Shown here: piece by piece, positions 8,801-18,100 of the stretch
How the letters are laid out: each line of letters opens with the position of its first letter
Numbering within the stretch: position 1 is the first letter of the stretch
Assembly: GCA_018001695.1 (NCBI GenBank)
Contig: JAGNHN010000023.1
Coordinates: 1-51,618 of the forward strand
Length of the DNA: 51,618 bases
Origin: Lentimicrobiaceae bacterium
Lineage (GTDB): Bacteria; Bacteroidota; Bacteroidia; Bacteroidales; JAGNHN01
Direction: 5' to 3'
The notes under the pieces: generated by a model
Database searches by the model: none
What the model saw: the letters and a program-made list of their open reading frames with translations, nothing else
Told to the model about the DNA's origin: nothing
Translations under genes and position numbers: made by a program

Positions 8801-9017
8801 GCAGATAATCTTCAGAATGGGAAAAAGCCCGGAAAGGTTCTCCGAAGCGTTTTTCCCTGTCTTTCAAATAAGTATCAAACATTTCTTTCCACGCCCGGCT
8901 GTGCACCAGGGCCGTCTGTGTGATGACCCCATCCAGGTCAAAAATCACTGCTTTAAAACCTAATCCCGTTGCCATATTATTCATTCCGAGATTTCGACAA
9001 TGCTTTATTTCAATCAT
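5841..9017 (-). CDS. Fused beta-phosphoglucomutase / GH65 disaccharide phosphorylase
   Basis: This is a single 1058-residue cytoplasmic polypeptide. Residues about 20-265 are a HAD-superfamily beta-phosphoglucomutase with nucleophile D27 and acid/base D29 in FDLDGVIT, the family HxxAW, VASSSKN at 151-157, KGKPEPDIF at 186-194 and VEDAISG at 211-217. Residues about 274-1058 are a complete glycoside hydrolase family 65 phosphorylase with GPDEFHEH at 757-764; E760 is the expected general acid. GH65 phosphorylases split maltose, trehalose or kojibiose with phosphate to beta-glucose 1-phosphate, and beta-PGM makes it glucose 6-phosphate, so the fusion couples two consecutive steps. Specificity is not readable; the TreS-like neighbour favours maltose or trehalose. 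The start overlaps the upstream stop by 8 bases (ATGATTGA), indicating translational coupling; a later ATG at 8984 is possible. Confidence 0.92.
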   Translation of the reverse strand: MIEIKHCRNLGMNNMATGLGFKAVIFDLDGVITQTALVHSRAWKEMFDTYLKDREKRFGEPFRAFSHSEDYLPYVDGKPRYEGVKSFLESRGIILPYGDASDDVSQETYCGIGNRKNIVFNEILERDGVEVYDSTVALMHRLKQEGIRIGVASSSKNCEMVLKAAGLLGMVETRVDGVVSAELGLKGKPEPDIFTTAANNLGVSCFETVVVEDAISGVQAGKKGNFGLVLGLAREENAAELLIHGADIAVSDIAEIGFEGICAWFERGLEEDMWSLVYHGFHPSRERSREALLSVGNGYFGTRGALEESVISDHHYPGTYLAGGYNRLVSQVSGREIENEDLVNFPNWLPLTFSVDDGEWLDLSRDRILNLYRRLDLRTGVLHKVMETEDSLGRRTRITSRRLASMDQPHLACISYVIKPLNYSARIRVKSCLSADHINDGVKRYAELNQHHLAPVSEWVEGPHQFLEAKTTQSNIHISLTARLNVSLDGRELLPAFESYGRSGVSECQFSVEVREGEALETVKTVCIQASHLPSFIHQNPGEFLEQLPSFDQLLAASTAAWQGIWDNIDIRLQGDRLSQKLLRLHLYHLMSTFSPHNENIDFSIPARGLTGEAYRGHIFWDELYILPLYFMHFPELARSALMYRYRRLEEARNYAAEFGYQGAMFPWQSGSNGREETQRFHFNPVSGKWDPDYSSFQRHVNLAIAYNILQYHHYTQDEDFMLDYGAEMLIEICRLWSSKAKWNPEIRRFTIAQVMGPDEFHEHGPGSDGGGLKDNAYTNVMTAWMMKQTLAWLDGLADEKRTPLLAALQLTSGETQRWAEISSSMNLIINKEGIIAQFDGYFDLQEVSWEEYRTKYGNVYRMDRILKAEGKTPDEFKVAKQADTLMLFYNLDPDVVTGIIRGFGYDLPADYVERNLRYYLQRTSHGSTLSRVVHAHLANIIGDHTLSWNLYHVALGSDYQDIQGGTTAEGIHTGVMAGTVLVALHSLAGIDCDGDILKVNPNLPIGWKSLGCKLSFRNIHYQLLVSADHLSVCADEGTHIEWKGKTFALQAGQWLHL

Positions 9018-10737
9018 TTATCCAACAGTAAGCCCAGGCAGGCAAGCTCAATTCCTTTTTAACGGAATCATACGCCACTTCCTGACCCAGGGCATCGGTT
9101 CCCTCTATCGAAGGTGTGCTCCAGCCCATCGTGACGGCCTTGCCACTAAGGTTATGCAGGCAGATGATACTTTTCCCTGCCCATTCACGCCTATAGGCCA
9201 ACACCTGATTCAGTGAGACTCCCTGAGTGGTTGTTACGGGCAGCCATTTCAGGTTTCCACGACCGAACACGCCTGCTTCAGAACGGAAACGAAGCATGTT
9301 TTTGAGGCGGCTATAGACCTGGGCTGTAAGTGAGGCGGGGTTGGACAGTTCCTTCTCCACCTCCTCCCATTGCAGTCGCCCCCGCACCAGGAAACGTGTG
9401 TCGTCCTTGCCTACCTCGCGTATCTGTTCGTTGTAATAGGCTTCATCATTAAGTTTTCCAAACTCATCCCCATAATAGATCACAGGTGTACCTGGCAGGC
9501 TCAGCATGATTGAAAAGGCGAGTCCAATCCTGCGTGGATCCCTTTCCATCAGCTCAGCCAGGCGGGCAGATATGCCCTGGCCTTCGCGAAAATTCCACAA
9601 CGGCTGACGGCAGTAGGCATCATGGATGTACTTCCTGTCTTCCTCTGTCACATACACCAGTTCAAGGCTCAGCTCGTCATGACATCTGAGGAAGGTGAAC
9701 CACTGTGCAGCCGGCGGAATGGCGGGTGTAACTTCCTCGCTCAGCGTCCGCATTACAGGCTCAGCCTGTTCCGAAGCGATGGCCTTAAATATCTGCGGCA
9801 TCAGTGGGAAATGATAACCGGCATGGCATTCATCACCACTGCCAAAATATTTCACAACCTCATGTGGTTTCTGGCAGGCCTCAGCCAGCAGCAGGGTGTT
9901 TGGCTGCACATAATCCAGCACCTGTCTGAAGAATTTAACGATGGTATGCGTATGAGGCAGGTTTTCGCAATCTGTGCCCTCTTCTTTCCATAGGTAAGGA
10001 ATCGCATCTGCGCGAAAACCATCCACCCTTCTTTCGAGCCAGAAGAGGAAATTCCGGCACATATCCAGCAATACTCTGGGATTGCGGTAATTCAGGTCCG
10101 GCTGAAAATCAAAAAAACGGTGAAAAAACCAGGCATTGCCTTCCTGCTTCCAGTTGCTTTCTTCTATTCCCTGAAAGATTATCCGGGCATCCAGGTATTG
10201 GTCAGGCTGGTCACGCCAGATATAGTAATCACGGTAAGGATTAGACCGGCTCTTGCGGGATTCCTGGAACCATGGATGAGTCTCGGAAGTATGATTGATA
10301 GCAATATCGAAGATAACCCGTAAGCCCTGCTCATGGGCTTTATCAACAAAAGAGACGAATGCAGCCTGTCCTTCTTCTTCCGGAAGCAGGTCATTCCTGA
10401 TCCTGCGGTAGTCACGGATATCAAAACCGGCATCCCGCATAGGAGAATCCAGGATGGGCAGCAACCACAAACAACTGACGCCCAATTCCTTCAGATAAGG
10501 CAACTTATCCTCAAGACCCCTGAAATCTTCATTAAAGAGATCAACATACAGCGAATACACGACAACATCCTTATACCATTCCTGGGGAAGAGAAGAACCG
10601 GCAAGTTGTTGTTTATACCGGTCCAGCTCATTGACAAAATCAACCAGCAAGGGCAGTTCTTTATCCCCATACAACTGATGCCATAAAGGTCGGAGAAGGG
10701 TCATCAACTCCTGACTCATATTCTCTTTGATTTCCAT
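9010..10737 (-). CDS. TreS-like GH13 enzyme (candidate trehalose synthase/maltose glucosyltransferase)
   Basis: This 575-residue cytoplasmic GH13 protein has no signal peptide. The catalytic triad is visible: D244 in VDGFRADAIPYLW, E286 in LLAEACQ and D354 in FLRCHDELSLE. The stretches EGTDCENLPHTH and GDECHAGYHFPLMP are the hallmark of trehalose synthase TreS, which isomerises maltose and trehalose. It differs from typical TreS in a roughly 50-residue helical N-terminal extension and in a shortened loop after the first beta strand (YVDLFNEDFRGL where TreS has a longer DGIGDF loop). Activity may therefore be hydrolytic or on another glucoside. It lies 3 bases downstream of the MFS transporter gene and overlaps the phosphorylase fusion, placing it on the import-and-phosphorolysis path. 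Confidence 0.82.
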   Translation of the reverse strand: MEIKENMSQELMTLLRPLWHQLYGDKELPLLVDFVNELDRYKQQLAGSSLPQEWYKDVVVYSLYVDLFNEDFRGLEDKLPYLKELGVSCLWLLPILDSPMRDAGFDIRDYRRIRNDLLPEEEGQAAFVSFVDKAHEQGLRVIFDIAINHTSETHPWFQESRKSRSNPYRDYYIWRDQPDQYLDARIIFQGIEESNWKQEGNAWFFHRFFDFQPDLNYRNPRVLLDMCRNFLFWLERRVDGFRADAIPYLWKEEGTDCENLPHTHTIVKFFRQVLDYVQPNTLLLAEACQKPHEVVKYFGSGDECHAGYHFPLMPQIFKAIASEQAEPVMRTLSEEVTPAIPPAAQWFTFLRCHDELSLELVYVTEEDRKYIHDAYCRQPLWNFREGQGISARLAELMERDPRRIGLAFSIMLSLPGTPVIYYGDEFGKLNDEAYYNEQIREVGKDDTRFLVRGRLQWEEVEKELSNPASLTAQVYSRLKNMLRFRSEAGVFGRGNLKWLPVTTTQGVSLNQVLAYRREWAGKSIICLHNLSGKAVTMGWSTPSIEGTDALGQEVAYDSVKKELSLPAWAYCWIND

Positions 10738-10740
10738 TTG

Positions 10741-12051
10741 TTATTCAGGCTTTTCTGCTGTTTTATGTTCCGATATAAAGACGGTGCTGACGGCACCCAG
10801 AATCATCAATACACCAGCCATTAGGATGGAGGTCATTGCATTGCTGTTGAAAAGGTATTTCAGGATGAGTCCGCCAAAAATCCCGTTTACGATCTGTGGG
10901 ATGGTGATAGACATATTGAAGAGACCCATGAACACGCCCATATGCTTTGGAGGGAGTGAGCTGGCGAGCAGGGCGTAAGGCATCGCAAGGATGCTTCCCC
11001 ATGCAAATCCGATGCCTATCATTGGAATGATCAGCATCACAGGATCTTTGATGATGGCAAAAGAGAGATACGATAATCCTCCAATGGTCAGCGCCAGGGC
11101 GTGTGTCAGCTTCTTGCCTATTCTGGATGCAATCACGGGCAAGCTCAGCGCGATGATGGCAGCCACGCCATTATACACACCGAACAAGATGCCCACCCAG
11201 TTCCCTGCTTCCTGGTAAGCAGGACTGTTTGGGTCAGAGGCACCATAAAATTGAGAAGCCACCGCCGGTGTGGTATATACCCACATGGAGAACAGGGCAA
11301 ACCAGGAGAAGAACTGCACGACCAGCAGTTGCAGCATCACCTTTGGAATGGCAAAACCCTTGCGGCTTTGTTTTTCGTCCTTATGTTCTGCTTCATAAAA
11401 AGATGGCGGATACTCCGGGGTAGTGAAGATCGTCCAAAGTATGGTGGAGATCAACACAACAGCTCCGAAGTAGAATGAGAATACGACATTGGGTGGCACC
11501 AATCCACGTTCACCTGCTTCGGCCGAGATACCCAGCCAGTTGCTGAGAATATATGGCAGCCATGAACCCACCACAGCCCCGATACCGATAAGGACAGATT
11601 GTATCGAAAACCCTTTGGTATGCTGTTCATCCGGCAGTTTATCAGCTACCAAAGCCCGGAAAGGCTCCATGGAGATATTGATGGAAGCATCCATGATCAT
11701 GAGCAGTCCACCTCCGATAAACATCGGGGCAATGAAAGTGGCCAGGTGCGGTGCGTTCGGCATCAGGATGAGGGCCATGCTGGTCAGCAGGGCACCCACC
11801 AGAAAATAGGGGCGCCGGCGGCCCAGGCGGTTCCAGGTACGGTCGCTCATATACCCCACGATGGGCTGCACGATCATCCCTGTAATGGGTGCCACCAGCC
11901 AAAACCAGCTAAGATGGTGGACATCGGCACCAAAGGTGAGCAGGATGCGCGAAGCATTGGCGTTTTGCAACGCAAACCCAAACTGTATTCCCAGAAAACC
12001 AATGCTCATATTGATGATCTGGGCAGTACTTAAACGCGGTTTTAGTTTCAT
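10741..12051 (-). CDS. MFS sugar transporter, SLC45/sucrose-maltose symporter type
   Basis: This 436-residue inner-membrane transporter has about 12 hydrophobic segments. The loop between helices 2 and 3 reads YMSDRTWNRLGRRRPYF, the D-R-x3-R-x-G-R-R-R-P form typical of the glycoside-proton symporters related to plant SUT and animal SLC45 carriers. The likely task is to bring maltose or a related disaccharide from periplasm to cytoplasm with protons. I chose the ATG at 12051 (MKLKPRLSTAQI); the open frame extends 48 residues further up but that part is polar, cysteine-rich and overlaps the amylase terminus region. It heads the run transporter, TreS-like, phosphorylase fusion, kinase, and may be read through from the amylase 89 bases upstream. 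Confidence 0.88.
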   Translation of the reverse strand: MKLKPRLSTAQIINMSIGFLGIQFGFALQNANASRILLTFGADVHHLSWFWLVAPITGMIVQPIVGYMSDRTWNRLGRRRPYFLVGALLTSMALILMPNAPHLATFIAPMFIGGGLLMIMDASINISMEPFRALVADKLPDEQHTKGFSIQSVLIGIGAVVGSWLPYILSNWLGISAEAGERGLVPPNVVFSFYFGAVVLISTILWTIFTTPEYPPSFYEAEHKDEKQSRKGFAIPKVMLQLLVVQFFSWFALFSMWVYTTPAVASQFYGASDPNSPAYQEAGNWVGILFGVYNGVAAIIALSLPVIASRIGKKLTHALALTIGGLSYLSFAIIKDPVMLIIPMIGIGFAWGSILAMPYALLASSLPPKHMGVFMGLFNMSITIPQIVNGIFGGLILKYLFNSNAMTSILMAGVLMILGAVSTVFISEHKTAEKPE

Positions 12052-12074
12052 GATATGGCTGAGGATTAGGTCAG

Positions 12075-12086
12075 GTGTTTGAACAC
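12075..12086. promoter_or_regulatory. Inverted repeat GTGTT-TG-AACAC upstream of the MFS gene
   Basis: A 5-base inverted repeat with a 2-base spacer lies 24-35 bases upstream of the transporter start, in the 89-base gap after the amylase gene. Position suits an operator or a small hairpin. No second copy was noticed at the susC side, so support is weak. Confidence 0.25.
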
Positions 12087-12140
12087 AGTTGCTATCACAT
12101 TTATCCCGGAGAAGGGTTTTCTCTCCTGCAGAAATAATGC

Positions 12141-14975
12141 TTACCGTATGATCAACTTTTCTGTCTCGGCAAATCCACCTGCGGCGATCCGGCAAAGATA
12201 CACCCCGGATCCCAGATGAATACCGCGCTCCTTCAATGACACAACGTCCCTTTTCAAGATTGTGGTCTGAAAGCCTCCCACCAGCCTTCCAGCCATATCG
12301 GTAAGCCGGATATCAACTTCCGTGGGCACTTCAAAAGGCAGATCCAGGTAGATATGGACATCGCCTGCTGATGGGTTGGGATAAACATGAACCATGCCCT
12401 CCGTAAAAACAGGCAGCAAGGGCCAGGCACTGGCCAGGTCCTGAGGCTTAGGACGTTTCTTCGATGTGAAGAGATGGAAGGCACCGGGAGCCAAAGGCAT
12501 GAGCATGGAGGTATCGGCTACCTGCAGAGAATCTCCGCTGAAGTAATCATACCACCATCCTGTGTGGGGGAAACGCGGTCTTGCAAGTTGCTGTGAAACA
12601 TCAAAATTACCTATCACAACCACATTCATCGAACTGTGCATTAATAAGATACGCTTCACATTCCCTGCAACATCCAAATCGAAATCTTCGGTATTAAACG
12701 CCTCATTCTGCATGCGGAGGGCATTCAAAGCACCATAGAACCTGTAAAGGTCCTTGCGTCCAGGTATGTTCAGGTAGTCCCACCTGACGGGCTTCTCACC
12801 GGTACGTCCGTTGTAGTCTATGGAATAATCATATCCATATTCACCGAACTGCCAGATCATCTTGGGGCCCGGTATGGTCAGAAAAAAGGCCGTGATGAGC
12901 TTCATCCTTTCCAGGGCAACAGCTTCCTGTTTGATGGAATACGACAAATTTTCATTGCCCCACTGCAAGGCTTTGTACATGATCCGCTCCTCGTCATGGC
13001 TTTCCATATAACCGATGAGGTGAGGCTTACTCCAGCCTCTCTGGCGATGCGACACATACGAGAAATCCGATTTCCCGCCGGTATGGTAACCCATAGCCGC
13101 TTCAGCATAGGCATGATTGGCATTGCCCCAGAGCAGCATTCCCCTGGACGATAATTCGATTTCCTCCGGATTATCCGCGAAATGTTCCAGGATCACGTAA
13201 GCATTCGGGTTGACAGACCACACCGTATCAGCGTAATCACTCAGGATTTTTATACGGTTTGCATCGTACTGCCCCCAGGCGCTTACATTTCCCAGCGTTT
13301 GCTTCTGTGTAAAGCCCTTGGACAGGTCAAAACGGTAGCCATCCACGCGGAACTCTTCCAGCCAGAACTTCAGGGCGCGGCCAATGAGCTTTTTGGTAGC
13401 CTGGCTTTCATGATTGAAGTCGAATCCCACATTAAAGTCATGCCTGGGCGTCATATTGTAGAACGGACTATTGGCAGAGGGCCTGCTTTGGGCCTTATCC
13501 CAGTAGAGCATGACGTAAGGTGCGGTCCCAAATGAATGATTATAGACAACATCCAGAATCACGGCTATGCCATGGTGGTGCAAGGTATCGACGAGCCGTT
13601 TGAAGTCATTCTTTCTGCCATAGTACTTATCTACTGCAAAATAATAGTTGGGATTATAGCCCCAGCTGCTGTTGCCTTCAAACTCATTGACCGGCATCAG
13701 TTCAACCGCGTTGATCCCCAGTTTAAGCAGATAGTTCAGACTGTCGATGACGGCCTGAAAACTATGTTTATCAGTAAAGTCGCGGATCAGTAATTCATAG
13801 ACCACCAGCTTTTCTGGTGACGGGGCGGTGAAATTGGTGGCCTTCCATTGATACGTTTCCTCATTGATCCTGAACACACTGGCTATCCCCTGGGTTTTCC
13901 CGCTGGGGTATGGGATCATCCCAGGATAGGTGGCAGCGGTGATATAGCTGTCATTCCAGGGGTCACTCACCCGTTCACAGTAGGGATCCCCTATCCTGAT
14001 ATCACCATCAACCAGGTATTGAAAAATATAGGGTTTATCCGCATCCAGGCCATTGAGTTCCACCCAGAAGTGGTTCAGGTCAGGCGTGCGACGCATATAA
14101 TAAGATGTGTCCAGTTCCCAGTTGTTAAAATCGCCGATGGCAAAGGCGTGTTGTTTCAGGGGTGCATAGAGGCACAGGACCACCGAATGAGGGCCGGTGA
14201 TATTGATCCCTTCCCGGATACCTGCCGGCAAGGCTTGTGTGATCACAGGAGGGCGGATAAACACGTAGAAAGAGTCGGCGACCTGTGAGGTGACATCCTT
14301 GGCGATCCCTTTGATCCAGAACTTTCCGGCTCCGGGTGCCTCCCAGGAAAGCGAAAGCGAGTCACCGGTGCCGGCAGCCTGTGTGACCTGATTGACCTGG
14401 ATAAAAAGTGAGTCTGCATCCTGGGCTTGCAGGAGCACATCCAGTGTATCTCCCGGGTTGAGGATGGCATGACCACCGGAAGGCTTGTTCAGCTTTATCT
14501 GTAACCCACTTTCATAAACATCCACGTAGATGTCTCCTCCTGCGGCAGTTTTTCCTTCAAAGTATCCTCCATTATTCACAGGAAGGTCACTCCGGAACAC
14601 AAAGGCCATCTGCAGGATCTTCTCGTTTGCTGGAACACCATAATACGCCCGGATATTGGGTGAAATGGTCAGTTTGTAGAGATTGGTGCTGATCCTGACC
14701 AGGCGGGTGGCCGGGGTATTCTGGCCCCAGTTGGTCTTCACGTATTTCCAGTCGGAGCCCGATGTGCTGTTCTGGGTAATCACGCCCGTATGGGCATAGA
14801 CATCACCCATATAGTTTTTAAGTCCTCCGGAGCCCTCCGCACTGTTGAAATAGATTACAACCGAATCGTTGGCCCTGGGGAATGCCGGGTCTGTCTGGAT
14901 CAACTGGGGCCAGGCCGGAAGACCGAAAAAAATTAACATTGACAGGAGGCTGAATAAGCGTATATTTAATCTCAT
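12141..14975 (-). CDS. Secreted multidomain alpha-amylase (GH13) with T9SS sorting domain
   Basis: This 944-residue exported enzyme has a signal peptide at 1-24 (ending AWPQ). Residues about 30-240 hold N-terminal beta modules with the ANEKILQMAFVFRS motif seen in Bacteroidota amylases. Residues about 262-355 are a CBM48-like module (HAFAIGDFNNWE). Residues about 390-860 are the GH13 barrel, with nucleophile D550 in VDGYRFDLSKG, acid/base E597 in VILEHFAD and D661 in MESHDEER. The last 80 residues (VHVYPNPSAG to the C-terminus) are a type A T9SS sorting domain. It should cut starch or glycogen outside the cell or on the surface. I preferred the ATG at 14975 to a TTG one codon earlier. It diverges from susC and probably shares the regulatory region at 14976-15110. 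Confidence 0.92.
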   Translation of the reverse strand: MRLNIRLFSLLSMLIFFGLPAWPQLIQTDPAFPRANDSVVIYFNSAEGSGGLKNYMGDVYAHTGVITQNSTSGSDWKYVKTNWGQNTPATRLVRISTNLYKLTISPNIRAYYGVPANEKILQMAFVFRSDLPVNNGGYFEGKTAAGGDIYVDVYESGLQIKLNKPSGGHAILNPGDTLDVLLQAQDADSLFIQVNQVTQAAGTGDSLSLSWEAPGAGKFWIKGIAKDVTSQVADSFYVFIRPPVITQALPAGIREGINITGPHSVVLCLYAPLKQHAFAIGDFNNWELDTSYYMRRTPDLNHFWVELNGLDADKPYIFQYLVDGDIRIGDPYCERVSDPWNDSYITAATYPGMIPYPSGKTQGIASVFRINEETYQWKATNFTAPSPEKLVVYELLIRDFTDKHSFQAVIDSLNYLLKLGINAVELMPVNEFEGNSSWGYNPNYYFAVDKYYGRKNDFKRLVDTLHHHGIAVILDVVYNHSFGTAPYVMLYWDKAQSRPSANSPFYNMTPRHDFNVGFDFNHESQATKKLIGRALKFWLEEFRVDGYRFDLSKGFTQKQTLGNVSAWGQYDANRIKILSDYADTVWSVNPNAYVILEHFADNPEEIELSSRGMLLWGNANHAYAEAAMGYHTGGKSDFSYVSHRQRGWSKPHLIGYMESHDEERIMYKALQWGNENLSYSIKQEAVALERMKLITAFFLTIPGPKMIWQFGEYGYDYSIDYNGRTGEKPVRWDYLNIPGRKDLYRFYGALNALRMQNEAFNTEDFDLDVAGNVKRILLMHSSMNVVVIGNFDVSQQLARPRFPHTGWWYDYFSGDSLQVADTSMLMPLAPGAFHLFTSKKRPKPQDLASAWPLLPVFTEGMVHVYPNPSAGDVHIYLDLPFEVPTEVDIRLTDMAGRLVGGFQTTILKRDVVSLKERGIHLGSGVYLCRIAAGGFAETEKLIIR

Positions 14976-14986
14976 CAACTGCAGAT

Positions 14987-15001
14987 TTAATCAAAGATTA
15001 A
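14987..15001. promoter_or_regulatory. Candidate operator: perfect inverted repeat TTAATC-AAA-GATTAA
   Basis: A perfect 6-base inverted repeat with a 3-base spacer lies in the 135-base gap between the divergent amylase and susC genes, just upstream of the susC -7 box. On the minus strand it includes TAATCTTTG, one base off the TAnnTTTG box, so it could overlap the amylase promoter. A dimeric regulator binding here could control both arms. Confidence 0.45.
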
Positions 15002-15007
15002 TATTCA

Positions 15008-15015
15008 TATATTTG
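15008..15015 (+). promoter_or_regulatory. TATATTTG -7 box of the susC operon
   Basis: It matches TAnnTTTG perfectly. The only -33 candidate is a TTTA at 14986-14989. Transcription would start near 15022, giving a leader of about 90 bases before the susC ATG. The inverted repeat at 14987-15001 lies between the two boxes. Confidence 0.55.
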
Positions 15016-15110
15016 CAATCCTTTATACCGCCCCACCACGAGAGGAACAAAGTTATCAATTAATGGTTTAGGCCTAGTCAGGTGATTTATAACTTAAGAA
15101 CGTTTGTTTT

Positions 15111-18100
15111 ATGGGAAAGAAAAGATCACGTATCGTCGGTAACTGGCTGATCATGGCAGTGATGCTGATGCTCACAACTGCTCTGACTGCCCAGAACCTG
15201 AGTATTTCAGGGTCCGTCAGTGATGCAAATTCAGGTGAGATCCTCATTGGGGTTACACTGCTGCAAAAAGGAACCACGGTTGGCACCACAACCGACCTTG
15301 ACGGCAAATACAGCCTATCTGTTCCCGCGGGAGCTGTGCTGGTTGTGTCCTATGTAGGTTATGTCACGCGAGAAATCACTGTCCAGAAAGCCGGAAAGCT
15401 TGATATCAAGCTAGCACCTGCTGTCACTGAGCTGGAAGACCTTATTGTCATTGGCTATGCAGTGCAACGCAAGAGCGACAAAACAGGTGCTGTCAGCAGT
15501 GTAGAGGCCGGAGAACTGCAGGGAGGGGTCATCACAGATCCCATCCAGGGCATCCAGGGGAAAGCATCAGGTGTTTCCGTTACCAAGAAAGGGGGTGACC
15601 CCAATGAAGGATTCTCTGTGAGGATCAGGGGAGCGTCGGGTTTCAGTGCCAGTACCCAGCCATTGTTTGTGATCGACGGGGTTCCCGGTGCCGATCCTAC
15701 CATCATTGCGCCTGAGGACATTGAGTCATTCAACATCCTCAAAGATGCGGCCAGTACTGCTATTTACGGATCCAGGGGTGCCAATGGGGTTGTCATTATT
15801 ACAACCAAGAAGGGCAAATCTCCTGATCCTACCGGGAAAGCTGCTTCTTACAGCCAGGTTGACTTCAGCACCCAGGTCTCTATCGACCGTGTAGCCAGGA
15901 AACTGGATGTACTGGACGCTGCAGGTATGCGCGACTTTGCCAATACCTTGCTGAAGGAAGCCCAGGTTACCAATCCCAATGCGACCATCGACAGTGTATT
16001 CATAGATGGCGGCGCCAGCACCGACTGGCAGGACGAAATCTACCGGACAGCTGTCACCACCACCAGTAATCTAAGCTTATCCGGAGGAAACCAGCGTAGT
16101 TCTTATTATGCCTCTGTGACCCAGGCCAACTGGCAGGGCGTGATGCATGGAACATCCAAGGACCGTACCTCTGCCCGCATGGCTTTTACACATACGGCGT
16201 TTGAGAATATGCTGAGGTTTTCCGGGAATATGATCGGTACCTTCGAAAAGAATGATTACGAGAATTATGATGGCTGGGACAAGGATGACATCATTTATCA
16301 GGCGATATCACGTAATCCTACCGATCCTGTTTACCTGAGCGATGGAGAAACATATTATCAGACAAGTCGTGTTTTCAACTATGAAAACCCCATTGCCATC
16401 ATCAACGAAGTCACCAACAACCGCGATGCCAAGCGTTATCTTGGCAACATCAGGGCTGACCTTGAGCCTCTCAAAGGCCTGATATTCAGCGGCAACTTCG
16501 GCTATACCCGCAATGATCACACTAAAAATTACTTCCGGCCCAGTGGATTGTATGCTTCCGCCGACAACGGCTTTGGAAAAAAAGAATACGAGAACGTTAC
16601 CGAAAAGCTCATGGAGCTCACAGGAACCTATACGACGACAATACGCGATTTCCATAACGTGAATGTATTGGGAGGTTACTCCTGGCAGGAATCTGTGAAA
16701 AGTGGCTTTTTTGCCCAAGGTGGCGATGCCCAGTCTGATCATGCCGGCCCCGACAACCTGCAGGTCCTGAATCAGATCAAGTGGGGTGACATTAATTCCT
16801 GGAAGGGAAAATGGAACCTGATCGGCTTCTTTGGCCGTGTCCAGTATAACTTCAATCAGACCTATTATCTTTCGGCTTCGCTCCGCAGGGACGGCTCCTC
16901 CAAGTTCGGCAAGAACAACAAATGGGGTACCTTCCCAACGGTGGCAGCTGGCTGGAATCTCACCAATGAACCTTTCCTGAGCGATGTGCGCTGGCTGAAC
17001 CAGTTGAAGCTCCGCGCCAGTTACGGTGTGGCCGGTAACCAGGAGATCGGGGAATACCGCAGCATCGTGGTCTGGGAACCCTCCGGAAAAGCAACCAATC
17101 CCGAAACCGGTCAGGAGGTCATCACCTTTAAACCTGCCTGGAATGCCAATCCGAACCTGAAATGGGAAGAAACAGCTGAAGTCAATGTCGGTATTGACTT
17201 TTCAATCTTCAACAGCCAGATCAGTGGCAGCCTGGAAGTATATCAAAAGACAACCACTGACCTGCTTGGTGAATATAATGTCCCCGTCCCGCCAAACCTT
17301 GCCTCCAAAACTTTTGCCAATTCAGGATCCATGGAAAACATGGGTATCGAACTCTATGTCCAGGCATTCCCCCTCAAGAGCAAGGTACTGGATTGGAAAA
17401 CCAGCCTGACTGTTTCCCATAACCAGACCAAAATCACCGACCTGGGTGATTATTTTGAAGAAGGAGCTGTCAGGAAAGAAGGATATGTAGATGGTCGCGG
17501 TATGGTTGGTGAAGAAAATTATGTGACGGGCATCATGGTTGGTGAAGCAACCGGGGCATTCTATCTGCCTGTTTATGTAGCGCTGAAGGATGGAAAATTC
17601 ATCTATGAATCGGCGTCCGGAGGGTTCACGGATAACCTGGCCGAAGCCAAGCGTGTGGTGGTTGCCAATGCCGCCCCTTTCCTGGAAATCGGCTGGTCCA
17701 ATTCCCTCACATTTAAGAAGCGTTTGCGCATGGACATGACCTTCCGCTCCATGATTGGTAACCATGTCTACAATGCCACCAGGATGTTCTTTGACAACCC
17801 GGGTAACCTGCCTTCACTCAATGCACTTCCTGATGCCATCGACTGGCGGGAAAAAGGCAGATCGTCCGGATCCGGCATCGCTGATCTCTACGTTGAGAAT
17901 GCCACCTTCCTGAAGCTGGACCATATTGCCCTGAGTTATCTTTTTGATATGACCCAAAACAACTGGGTGCGCGATTTAAGTGTCTTTGTATCTGCCAACA
18001 ACCTCTTTACCCTTACGGGATATACCGGTGTTGACCCGGAAACAAAGATTGATGGATTGGCGTTTGGGATCGATAAATACAATGTCTACCCGAAAACGCG

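Noticed and set aside
12052..12195. 48-residue N-terminal extension of the MFS transporter
   Set aside because: It is polar and Cys-rich, covers the intergenic inverted repeat and runs into the amylase gene; the ATG at 12051 starts right before the first membrane helix.
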